Below are positions 1 through 7,324 of a stretch of DNA of 44,927 nt, one piece after another. A program made the translations under genes and the position numbers. The DNA is from a virus, in IMG/VR virus record IMGVR_UViG_3300045240_000060, positions 1-44,927 of that record; one strand, written 5' to 3'. Numbering within the stretch: position 1 is the first letter of the stretch; each line of letters starts with the position of its first letter. Under the pieces are notes generated by a model. It saw only the letters and a list, made by a program, of their open reading frames with translations. It made no database searches and was not told the DNA's origin.

Positions 1-127
1 ATCAAATCACCGCAATGAGGGATGACACCGAGACGGAGATTATGGATTCCGTCTGGGACAAGCCCGAAGACGAAAACAACGGTGATAAAACCCTCGAGCA
101 GATGGAAGACCACACCGGTATCAACGA
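1..127. repeat. Terminal redundancy, left copy
   Basis: Bases 1-127 are identical to 44801-44927, so the window is one full circle of 44,800 bp plus an overlap. The length 127 is a common maximum k-mer in short-read assemblers, so the repeat is most likely an assembly overlap of a circular or circularly permuted molecule, not a biological terminal repeat. The repeat lies inside the scaffold gene, which also argues against a physical genome end here. Confidence 0.95.
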
Positions 128-887
128 TACCGATGAGAATTCCGAGTACGAGGAACCAGATCAAGACGACGCAACCGAGGACGCGACTGATGGCGAGCCG
201 GAGGAATCCGGGGAGCGACGAGACGAACCCGATGATCGTGGGGTTCCATCATGGCGTTTGCGAGAAGAAACACAGCGTCGGGAAGATATTGAGCGGAGAC
301 TGAATGAACTTCAGTCACAGGTTAACGCCCAGACAATCCGTCCGGTCGCACCTCCGCCAGAACCTCCTAAACCGCCAGATATGTTTGCTGACCCAGATGG
401 GCATGACGAATATTTGGTTCAAAAGACCAAAAGGGAAGCCCTTCAAGAGTTCCGTAACGAATTATCGCAGCGCAGCTATACGGCGGCTAGGGCTCGTAGC
501 CCAGCGGAATTCGATTACGCCTTTAAGATTGCTCAATCACGCCGGAACGACCCTGCATTCCAGCAGGATTTGGCGGGGATTGAAGCCTCGTACAATCCCG
601 GCGAGGCATTCATGCAATGGGCAGAACCTCATCTTGCGGAATTTCGCGAACAGCAAGAGCAGGAAATGATGGGTCAGTTTGCCGATAGGTTCGGCGTTGA
701 CCCGGACACTTTCCAGCGTGCGTTAGCCATGGTGAATAAGGGGACAGGTCGTCCTTCACCACAGCGTCCGAACGTTCCTTCTCTAAACTCGGCTACCCGC
801 GGGGGCCCCACGCGCGAGCGTGTTGACCAACGTGGAATAGATGGGTCTGAGAGGTCAGTGTTCGATTACGCTCTCAATACTCGCTAA
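1..887 (+). CDS. Scaffolding protein, main part (gene starts at 44749 across the circle junction)
   Basis: The frame is open from base 3 and continues the gene that starts at 44749, giving 312 aa on the circle. The N-terminal third is extremely acidic (runs of D and E). It is followed by a charged helical region, a Pro-rich segment (about residues 130-145) and a helical C-terminal half rich in Q, E and R. There are no enzymatic motifs. The position immediately before the major capsid gene, together with this composition, fits a podovirus internal scaffold that shapes the procapsid and leaves before or during packaging. An ATG at 15 is an internal methionine, not the start. The role rests on position and composition, not on a recognised domain. 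Confidence 0.75.
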   Translation, partial: QITAMRDDTETEIMDSVWDKPEDENNGDKTLEQMEDHTGINDTDENSEYEEPDQDDATEDATDGEPEESGERRDEPDDRGVPSWRLREETQRREDIERRLNELQSQVNAQTIRPVAPPPEPPKPPDMFADPDGHDEYLVQKTKREALQEFRNELSQRSYTAARARSPAEFDYAFKIAQSRRNDPAFQQDLAGIEASYNPGEAFMQWAEPHLAEFREQQEQEMMGQFADRFGVDPDTFQRALAMVNKGTGRPSPQRPNVPSLNSATRGGPTRERVDQRGIDGSERSVFDYALNTR

Positions 888-919
888 AGCATACGACACC
901 GATAATATGACTTTGGCCA

Positions 920-933
920 ACTCCGAAAGGAGT
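920..933 (+). promoter_or_regulatory. Capsid ribosome-binding site inside a GAAA-loop hairpin
   Basis: ACTCC (920-924), GAAA loop (925-928) and GGAGT (929-933) form a perfect 5-bp hairpin. Its 3' arm is the Shine-Dalgarno sequence of the major capsid gene, six bases before the ATG at 939. The structure could tune capsid translation, or stabilise a processed mRNA end. Confidence 0.55.
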
Positions 934-938
934 GGGCT

Positions 939-2084
939 ATGGCACTTTCAACAGTCCAAGCCAACAACAAACTTATTGTTTTCCGCAAAGAGGTTACGCG
1001 GGAATACATTCGTCAGAACTTGTTCTCCCCTTATGTGGGAGCCGAGCTCACTGCCATCATTCGGGTTATTAACGACCTGAAAAAGGGCGGCGAGCAAATC
1101 AACATCCCACTGGTCGCACGCCTCAAGGCGCAAGCGATCTCAACCGGAACCCTGGTCGGAAATGAAGAGGCCATCGACAATTTCGGTGACCGCATGTGGA
1201 TCGACTGGGCACGTAATGCAGTACGCATTGCCAAGGCGGAAGAGCAGAAGTCGAGCATTGACCTGTTTGGTCAGGCCCGTCCTCTCTTGGAAGACTGGGG
1301 CAAGGAACTGCAACGCGATGAAATCGTAGACGCTTTCTACGCAATCCCGCTCAACTCCACCGCTCCGGCGGGGCTGGGCTCAACCAATGGCCAGCGCGTT
1401 AATGGTGCGCTGTTCGATGCTGCCACTGCGGCGCAGCGCAACACTTGGATTGCTGACAATCAGGACCGTGTTCTGGTTGGCGGCGCCACCGGAAACTTCT
1501 CCGGCACGTTTGCTACCGCAATGGGTAACATTACCACGGCTATGACGCTTTCGGCGTCCATGCTGCTCAAGGCCAAGCGGCTAGCCAAGCTAGCCAACCC
1601 GCGTATTCGGCCCTACAAGTTGAAGAATGGTCGCGAGTATTTCGTGTGTTTTGCGAACTCGCTTCAATTCCGTGACTTGCAGGCCGATCCTACAATCATC
1701 AACGCCAATACCCAGGCACGACCCCGTGAAGACGCTGGTTTGGATTCAAACCCGCTCTTCCAGGACGGTGACCTGCTTTACAACGGCATTATCATCCGAG
1801 AAGTGCCGGAACTGACAGTTCGCCTCCCCGTCACCTATTCGACGGCCGGAGCGACGGCTTCCCAAGTATCTCCCGCGTTCCTGTGTGGCCAGTCGGCCAT
1901 GGCATGGGCATGGGGCCGGATGCCTCGTCCAACCTTCCTCAAGGAAGACGACTATCAGTTCTACCGGGGCGTTGGTGTCGAAATGGCCTATGGGTTGAAG
2001 AAAATCGCGAAGTTAAGCCCCGCCGGAAACTATAAGGAATGGGGCACGTTCACGATCTTCACCACTGCGGCAACTGACTCCTAA
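939..2084 (+). CDS. Major capsid protein (DUF4043 / N4-gp56-like phage capsid family)
   Basis: A 381-aa protein that should form the icosahedral head shell (HK97 fold expected). The opening, with a REYIRQNLF motif (about residues 26-34) and then a K-K-G-G-x-x-I-N-I-P stretch (about 48-60), matches my recall of capsid-like proteins of podophages in the DUF4043 group, whose usual length is similar. The C-terminus carries the typical aromatic YRGVGVEMAYGLKK stretch before a short Thr/Ala tail. It sits directly after the scaffold gene, with a strong AAAGGAG ribosome-binding site. Confidence is high because order (terminase, portal, scaffold, coat on the circle) and motif character agree. Confidence 0.87.
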   Translation: MALSTVQANNKLIVFRKEVTREYIRQNLFSPYVGAELTAIIRVINDLKKGGEQINIPLVARLKAQAISTGTLVGNEEAIDNFGDRMWIDWARNAVRIAKAEEQKSSIDLFGQARPLLEDWGKELQRDEIVDAFYAIPLNSTAPAGLGSTNGQRVNGALFDAATAAQRNTWIADNQDRVLVGGATGNFSGTFATAMGNITTAMTLSASMLLKAKRLAKLANPRIRPYKLKNGREYFVCFANSLQFRDLQADPTIINANTQARPREDAGLDSNPLFQDGDLLYNGIIIREVPELTVRLPVTYSTAGATASQVSPAFLCGQSAMAWAWGRMPRPTFLKEDDYQFYRGVGVEMAYGLKKIAKLSPAGNYKEWGTFTIFTTAATDS

Positions 2085-2099
2085 GAGCGAGAAAGGAAC

Positions 2100-2735
2100 A
2101 TGAACATGAGAAACTATCTCCGCTCTGTCGCGGCTGGCCTCGGTGCCGGCCTTATGACGGCTGGGGCTTTGGCCCCCGCTTTCGCGCTCACAAGTCCCCC
2201 GACGTTCGCGCCGAGGTACTTTCCAACCCAGCAAACGCATTACGAGCGGCATGTCGTCACTCTGTCCCCCTCGGGGCTGACCGCCGATGGCGTCAATACG
2301 TGTGTGTGGAACGCTTCCACTCCGTTCGTTTGCGCGGTCAAGGTCGGTGCTCTTCCCTACAATGCGTTCGTCGTTCGAATCTATATGCAGGTCACAACGG
2401 CCTGTACCGCTTCGACGGCTTGCGGATTGGGAGTTGGCACCGGCACGGTCGCATCGGGCAATCAACTTAACCTGATGGCGACGGCCTCGATCCTGTCCAC
2501 GACAGGGTCGGTGTCACAGACCGTGGTTGCGGCCAATGCCGGCATTGCGGCGACGGGCAATGGTATTGCCCAGACCGGTGCTGACGGCGGCTTCGACCTC
2601 TACATCACCGGAACGGCGACAGTCGCCCTTCCAACGGCCGGGACGGCCGTGATTGTTGTGGAGTACTTTGCCAACAACGACGGCGGGTGCGTACCCGGCG
2701 TTCCGATTGCTGGTGGAACATCTCCAGCTTGCTAA
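2100..2735 (+). CDS. Exported-looking structural protein behind the capsid
   Basis: A 211-aa protein with a classic signal peptide: MNMRNYLR, a hydrophobic Ala/Gly/Leu core, and a likely cleavage after AFA (about residue 29). The mature part is rich in T, S, A, G and V with scattered cysteines (about eight), suggesting a secreted beta-sandwich that could form disulfides. ATG 2100 and ATG 2106 both follow GAAAGGA. It lies 15 bp after the major capsid gene and ends at a strong terminator, so it may be expressed as highly as the capsid. It could be a head decoration protein, or a protein exported to the envelope during infection. The composition resembles the product of 44183-44659. No family was recognised. 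Confidence 0.6.
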   Translation: MNMRNYLRSVAAGLGAGLMTAGALAPAFALTSPPTFAPRYFPTQQTHYERHVVTLSPSGLTADGVNTCVWNASTPFVCAVKVGALPYNAFVVRIYMQVTTACTASTACGLGVGTGTVASGNQLNLMATASILSTTGSVSQTVVAANAGIAATGNGIAQTGADGGFDLYITGTATVALPTAGTAVIVVEYFANNDGGCVPGVPIAGGTSPAC

Positions 2736-2747
2736 CGCCCTAGACTT

Positions 2748-2784
2748 GGCCCTCGGCAGAAATGTCGGGGGCCCTTTTCTTTTA
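2748..2784 (+). terminator. Rho-independent terminator after the capsid pair
   Basis: An 11-bp stem (2748-2758 with 2763-2773, two G-U pairs) closes on a GAAA tetraloop (2759-2762) and is followed by CTTTTCTTTT. It sits between the exported protein and the next head gene and could limit readthrough from abundant capsid mRNA. Confidence 0.85.
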
Positions 2785-2797
2785 GAAAGGATGGCAC

Positions 2798-3226
2798 ATG
2801 GCTGCCCCAACTAATGCCGATGTGATGCAGAAATTCTCACAGATCGGTACCCCATTTACTCTCTGGGATAATCAGGCCGCGGGCACGGTTGTCGCTGCTG
2901 GCGTGCAATCCGTTGCCACCAAGGCAATCGCAGAGATGAATCGTTTTACGACTGCCGCATCACCCGGCGCGGTTATTCTTCCGTCCATTAATGGTGACGA
3001 CGCGTCCAATATCATCATCATCATCAATGATAGCGTAAACTCGATCACGGTCGGGGCTGCTGTCGGCGACAAGATAAATACTGTTCTTACAACTCCATCG
3101 TTTGGTGCTGGGGTTGTGTCCGTAGCGGCGGGGACTTCCGCAGTGTTCGTCAGCTCAACCGGTGTGGTCCCGGGCGGTGGCGCAACGGCCTCCCCGAACA
3201 ATTGGCATGGAGTAGCTTTCCCATGA
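2798..3226 (+). CDS. Small virion protein, head region
   Basis: A 142-aa protein with no recognised family. After a short helical N-terminus it is a beta-type sequence (alternating V, I, T and G, including an I-I-I-I-I-N strand near residue 75), like small head-decoration or head-fibre subunits. The ribosome-binding site AGAAAGGA lies just upstream, immediately past the terminator. It is translationally coupled to the next gene, whose ATG overlaps its stop codon. The decoration role is inferred from position between capsid and head-completion genes. Confidence 0.6.
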   Translation: MAAPTNADVMQKFSQIGTPFTLWDNQAAGTVVAAGVQSVATKAIAEMNRFTTAASPGAVILPSINGDDASNIIIIINDSVNSITVGAAVGDKINTVLTTPSFGAGVVSVAAGTSAVFVSSTGVVPGGGATASPNNWHGVAFP

Positions 3227-3543
3227 AGGTTACCTGGCTGCCACAGGCTGACGAGACCTCGGAAACCTTCGCGTTCGGTAGAAAGTGGGAAGCCAATGTC
3301 CCGCAGGATATCGACCCGAAGGATGGTTACGAAATCGAGGAAGGCATTCGCGTAGAGCAGAAAGACGGCTCAGTGCGGATTAGAACCAGGGTTCGCAAGG
3401 TGACCTACATTGAAATGATGAAGACTAACGGGTGCTTTCATGTCGAAGGCACGGAACTGGTTCTTCCAAAGAAACGCGGCCGGCCGGCTAAGTATCCCAA
3501 CGCTGCGGAAGAGCATGCCGGCATATTAGGAGTTGCCGAATAA
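3223..3543 (+). CDS. Small protein with C-terminal AT-hook-like motif
   Basis: A 106-aa protein. The start ATG at 3223 overlaps the previous stop as ATGA; an in-frame upstream ATG at 3202 would overlap the previous gene by 25 bp. The N-terminal 80 residues are a mixed alpha/beta charged sequence. The tail KKRGRPAKYP matches an AT-hook core (RGRPAK), a minor-groove DNA-binding element. Lying among head genes, it may contact packaged DNA or head-completion proteins. No enzymatic motif is visible. Confidence 0.65.
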   Translation: MKVTWLPQADETSETFAFGRKWEANVPQDIDPKDGYEIEEGIRVEQKDGSVRIRTRVRKVTYIEMMKTNGCFHVEGTELVLPKKRGRPAKYPNAAEEHAGILGVAE

Positions 3544-3942
3544 ATGGCCACTCAATTTCTAAACGTACAGCAACTGATCTTTGAGGTACTCGGACGGCTG
3601 GGAGTTAATTCAGTCGGCCAGCCGGTGGACCCCGAGGACTTTTCATATGTGCAGGCTTTAGTCGACCCCGTTTTGCGCAAGCTAAACCAATTGGACATTG
3701 TTCCTGTTGCCGATCAGTCGAATATCCCAGGGGCTTGGTACATTGACCTAGCAGATATTCTGACCGGCGAGGCTGCCGCCAAGTTCGGAGCCACCCCGCA
3801 GGATCAAATCAACTACAAGACCCAAGGTCTTGGAGGGCCCCCGTCCCAAGTTCCGTTTGGGGCGGGTAATGCGGTTTTGTCATTGAAGCAACAGCTTCGT
3901 GGCCGACCGACCTATGAGGCGGTTAAGGTGGCCTACTTCTGA
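3544..3942 (+). CDS. Head-completion / tail-accessory adaptor candidate
   Basis: A 132-aa protein with an N-terminal helical hairpin (LIFEVLGRLGV, later LVDPVLRKLNQLD). This resembles P22 gp4-type accessory factors and other podovirus adaptors that bind the portal ring. It lies directly before a P22 gp10-like gene with a one-base stop/start overlap, the order expected for a gp4-gp10 pair. The assignment is by position, size and general character. Confidence 0.6.
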   Translation: MATQFLNVQQLIFEVLGRLGVNSVGQPVDPEDFSYVQALVDPVLRKLNQLDIVPVADQSNIPGAWYIDLADILTGEAAAKFGATPQDQINYKTQGLGGPPSQVPFGAGNAVLSLKQQLRGRPTYEAVKVAYF

Positions 3943-5672
3943 TGGCTACGGAAGGCCCCGCCCCCATCCGGTGGCCGCTTTCGAGCTTCCCCGGGGCGTC
4001 GACGCAAGAGAGTGCCGGACGCCTCGTGAATTGTTACTCGGAACCCTTGGACGATCCGCAACTCCCCAGCGGGCCTAGCAAGGCGGTTTGGAGACGGTCT
4101 CCGGGGTTGAGTCAGTTCAACAGTGTAGCGACTGGCCAGACTGACTATCGAGGCGGTCTGATCGTTAACAATCTGAGTTACGAGGTGTGGAGTGGGAATC
4201 TTTCAACGGTTGATGCACTGGGAAACGTTACGAGCCTTGGGACGATTGGAGGAACGCTTAAGGTTTCTATCGCACGTAATCAGGCAGCCACTCCCAACGT
4301 CGTTATTGTCGACATATCAAATGGAGCATTTAGCTCTACTGGCGGCGGTGCACCGGCTGCATACAATGGCGGAGGTAATCTCCCCCAGCCCAACTCTGTA
4401 TGTTTCCAGGATGGATATTTCTTCTTCACCATCGGTGACGGGCGATGCTTCGCAAGCGGGCTAAATGCGCTGACGCAGAACAGCCTCACCTTCATCACAG
4501 CCCAGTCAAAGTCAGATGTGGCCCTGTTGAGAGGGATCGCATACTCCGGGCTTTTATTTCTGTTCACGACGGGCGGATGCGAAATCTGGCAGGACGCTGC
4601 GAATGTGGCTCCAGCGTTTCCATACAACCGCCTAACGACTATGCCGTATGGTCTGATTCAGGCCAATGCGATTGCTGGTTGGGAGACTGGGTTCGACAAT
4701 CTGATATGGGTCGCGCAAGACTTCGGGGTGTATCAACTGACGTGGGGTTCATTCCAGCCGACAAAGATTAGTCCTCCTGACTTGGACCGTTTCCTGGAAA
4801 CCAGGGCTAGCGCCGGTGATCTACTGGAGGCAGGTGTTTATGAGTTCGCAGGGAAAAAGTTCTGGTCATGCACGTCAAACAATGCGCTTACGACGTGGGA
4901 ATTCAACCTCTCTACTCAAAAGTGGAACGAACGAACAAGTTTACTTGCATCTAGCGGTGCACAGTCTCGATGGCGGGGAACAGGCGGTCACCCTGCGTTT
5001 GGCAAATGGCTCATGGGGGACGCTCAAAGCGGAAATCTGTTCTTCGTCGATGATACCAACTACACCGAGAATGGAGCCCCTCAGCTCTTTCGGATGGAAT
5101 CTGGGCCAGTTGACGAGTTCCCATTCCAAACCAGAATAGCCCGGGCCGACTTTGATTTCGTGTTTGGTGTCGGGCAAGCCGTCAATAATGTAACCTTGAC
5201 GGTCAAGGGAACCGCTTCCGGTACTGGCGGGGTAGTACGTCTACAAGTCAATAACACTGCCCAGGTTCTAACTGGCGATCAGGTCAATGTCTCTAGCGTT
5301 GGCGGTACGACGGAGGCCAACGGAACCTGGATGATCAACGTTATCGATGGGTTCCACATAGATTTGATCGGGACCGTGTTCGTCAATGCCTGGACCTCCG
5401 GGGGCATTGCGGTGGACGTGACTAATCCGGTCAATGAAATTGCTCCCGTTGTTGCGGTCTCCGTCTCTAAGGACGGCGGTAACAATTGGGGCAATCCGCT
5501 ATTGCGCGCGTTAGGGGAGCAGCAGAGATCGCGGCGTCAGCGGGTATCGGTCAAGAGCATGGGTCTTTCGGGGCCCATGGGGACACGCTGGCGGATTGAT
5601 ATAAGCGACGCGGTCTATACGGCCTTCCTTAAGGCAACACAGAGTAGTGACCCGCGCCAGGTCGGTGCGTGA
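3942..5672 (+). CDS. P22 gp10-like packaged DNA stabilisation protein
   Basis: A 576-aa protein matching the gp10 / phage-stabilise family in its opening: WPLSSFPG, then RLVNCYSEP (about residues 27-36), then a series of beta-propeller-like blades with W and Y residues. In P22, gp10 plugs the portal channel after packaging and connects the head to the tailspike machine. Residues about 420-490 look like an inserted small beta domain (TVKGTASGTGG to WTSGGIAV), of the kind often inserted in tail proteins. The C-terminal stretch is basic (RSRRQRVSVKSMG). Strong context: it is preceded by an adaptor and followed by tail genes. Confidence 0.85.
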   Translation: MATEGPAPIRWPLSSFPGASTQESAGRLVNCYSEPLDDPQLPSGPSKAVWRRSPGLSQFNSVATGQTDYRGGLIVNNLSYEVWSGNLSTVDALGNVTSLGTIGGTLKVSIARNQAATPNVVIVDISNGAFSSTGGGAPAAYNGGGNLPQPNSVCFQDGYFFFTIGDGRCFASGLNALTQNSLTFITAQSKSDVALLRGIAYSGLLFLFTTGGCEIWQDAANVAPAFPYNRLTTMPYGLIQANAIAGWETGFDNLIWVAQDFGVYQLTWGSFQPTKISPPDLDRFLETRASAGDLLEAGVYEFAGKKFWSCTSNNALTTWEFNLSTQKWNERTSLLASSGAQSRWRGTGGHPAFGKWLMGDAQSGNLFFVDDTNYTENGAPQLFRMESGPVDEFPFQTRIARADFDFVFGVGQAVNNVTLTVKGTASGTGGVVRLQVNNTAQVLTGDQVNVSSVGGTTEANGTWMINVIDGFHIDLIGTVFVNAWTSGGIAVDVTNPVNEIAPVVAVSVSKDGGNNWGNPLLRALGEQQRSRRQRVSVKSMGLSGPMGTRWRIDISDAVYTAFLKATQSSDPRQVGA

Positions 5673-6619
5673 TGGCGCTCAAACCACAACCGCAAGCAAC
5701 ATCTAACATACTTAAGGGTGACCCGAACAACTGGACGCAGGCGTGGGCCGAATACTGGGCCTCGCTTGATCTTACGGTTAGAACCGATGACGCGACTCTA
5801 GCGGGCTTGGTGACGACCGTTGCGGGGCTGGGCGGCGGTGGCATTCAGGGTAGTTTTAAGAACCTCTCGATCAAGGTCGCGACTACCACGACGGTAGCGG
5901 TTGCGGCAGACTTTGTGGTTGTCTCCGATGGGACAAACTTTAAGCAAATTGTGGTCAGTGCGACGTGTGATCTTTCCACCAACGGTGCGGTCAATAAACT
6001 TGATGCTGGCTCGATTGCGATCGACAAGTGGTACTTCATCTTTGCAATCGCACAGGCCGGCGGGGCGAGCCCTGGTACGCTTGCGTCGCTCAGCTCGACG
6101 GCTCCTACCCTCCCGTCGGGATATACGATGTTTGGTAGGATCGGAGCCGTTCAAACGATCCATGCCACTGCTACACTTTACGGTACATGGCAGCTCGGGC
6201 GCCGGGCGCAATACGTACAGGGACTAGCCAGCGGAACTCCGACAACGACAACGACACCTGGCCCAATCGCATCCGGAACGGTTGGAACATACTCGCTCAC
6301 GTCCCCGACCCTGTCGGCTGTAACCGTTAGCGGTAATGGAAAATATGTTCCCACGACAGCATCTCACATTCATCTGATAGCCAATAACGATTACAAGGCC
6401 GGCGGTGGCTCTCAGAGTGAAGTAGCTCCGAGTCAGTCATATAGCGGAGTCAACAACGGGCCGGCCGGCTCTAATGGTCTGCCCTGGCCATATAATTGCA
6501 GTGATACTGCTAACGCTACCGTCCACAATTTTTGGCTGCTTCTGGAAACCACCACAGTGTCGGTGGCGACAACCACTGCTGCGATGATTTCTTGCATGGG
6601 TTGGGAAGACAACATTTAG
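5672..6619 (+). CDS. Tail protein, Thr-rich
   Basis: A 315-aa protein starting at ATG 5672, which overlaps the previous TGA (a GTG three bases earlier is also in frame). The N-terminal 50 residues (WTQAWAEYWASLDL) look like a docking helix. The rest is a beta-rich T/S/V/A sequence with a T-T-T-T-T-P linker near residue 195. The C-terminal third, with conserved-looking N, H and W residues, resembles a small receptor-binding or tail-tip domain. It lies between the gp10-like protein and the ejection proteins. No family was recognised. Confidence 0.6.
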   Translation: MALKPQPQATSNILKGDPNNWTQAWAEYWASLDLTVRTDDATLAGLVTTVAGLGGGGIQGSFKNLSIKVATTTTVAVAADFVVVSDGTNFKQIVVSATCDLSTNGAVNKLDAGSIAIDKWYFIFAIAQAGGASPGTLASLSSTAPTLPSGYTMFGRIGAVQTIHATATLYGTWQLGRRAQYVQGLASGTPTTTTTPGPIASGTVGTYSLTSPTLSAVTVSGNGKYVPTTASHIHLIANNDYKAGGGSQSEVAPSQSYSGVNNGPAGSNGLPWPYNCSDTANATVHNFWLLLETTTVSVATTTAAMISCMGWEDNI

Positions 6620-6628
6620 GAAGCTCTA

Positions 6629-7324
6629 ATGGGTCTCTTTGACATCTTTTCTAATAGCGATTCAAACAACGCCGCCAATGCGCAAATCCAAGCCTACCAG
6701 CAGGCTAATCAACAATACCAGCAGGACGCTAGTCAGGGCCGTGGAGCGCTTACACAGAACTACACTGCCGGTCTACAACCCTCATTGCAAAATGTTGGCA
6801 CGGCCAACGCAGGAACCAACCAGCTGCTTCAATTGCTTGGTATAGGCGGAGCTGGAGGGGCTCAGGGTGGACAGGATATATCGGCGCTTCTTTCGAACAC
6901 TCCCGGCTATCAGTTCCAACTACAGCAAGGTAACAATGCGATCAACGCGGCTAACGCTCAGGGCGGCAAACTTGGTTCTGGCAATAATGCTCTTGACCTC
7001 GCCAATTTTAATCAGGGCTTGGCCGGAACGACCTACAACAATTATGTGAATCAACTTCAGCCCTTCTTGGGTTACGGAACACAAAACGCCGCGAACGTGG
7101 GACAACAGTACGGCAATCTGGGTAATGCGCTCAATTCCAACTACACGGGCGCCGGCGAGGCGGCCTATGGCTCCGCGGTAGGGCAGGGCAATGCTCAGGC
7201 TCAGGCGGACTACTCCCAACTTGCTCAGTCTGGACAGCTCTGGAACCTATTCGGCAACCTAGCCAAGGGCGGTGCTAGCGCGGCCGGCGGTGGTTTATTC
7301 AGTGGATTCGGGGGCACTAAATAA
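6629..7324 (+). CDS. Ejection (internal virion) protein 1
   Basis: A 231-aa protein dominated by Q, N, A and G. It has a core of the type GYQFQLQQGNNAI...G.LGSGN.A.DLANFNQGLA, which I recall from podovirus DNA-transfer and internal virion proteins. The Gly-rich C-terminus (GGGLFSGFGGTK) is also typical. These proteins are carried in the capsid and ejected to build the trans-envelope channel. It is the first of three ejection-type genes with overlapping stops and starts. The ribosome-binding site is AGGAAG. Confidence 0.75.
   Translation: MGLFDIFSNSDSNNAANAQIQAYQQANQQYQQDASQGRGALTQNYTAGLQPSLQNVGTANAGTNQLLQLLGIGGAGGAQGGQDISALLSNTPGYQFQLQQGNNAINAANAQGGKLGSGNNALDLANFNQGLAGTTYNNYVNQLQPFLGYGTQNAANVGQQYGNLGNALNSNYTGAGEAAYGSAVGQGNAQAQADYSQLAQSGQLWNLFGNLAKGGASAAGGGLFSGFGGTK

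Noticed and set aside
1-127. A biological direct terminal repeat, as in T7-like phages
   Set aside because: The length equals a common assembler k-mer, it lies inside a gene, and the rest of the packaging module looks P22-like; an assembly overlap is more likely.
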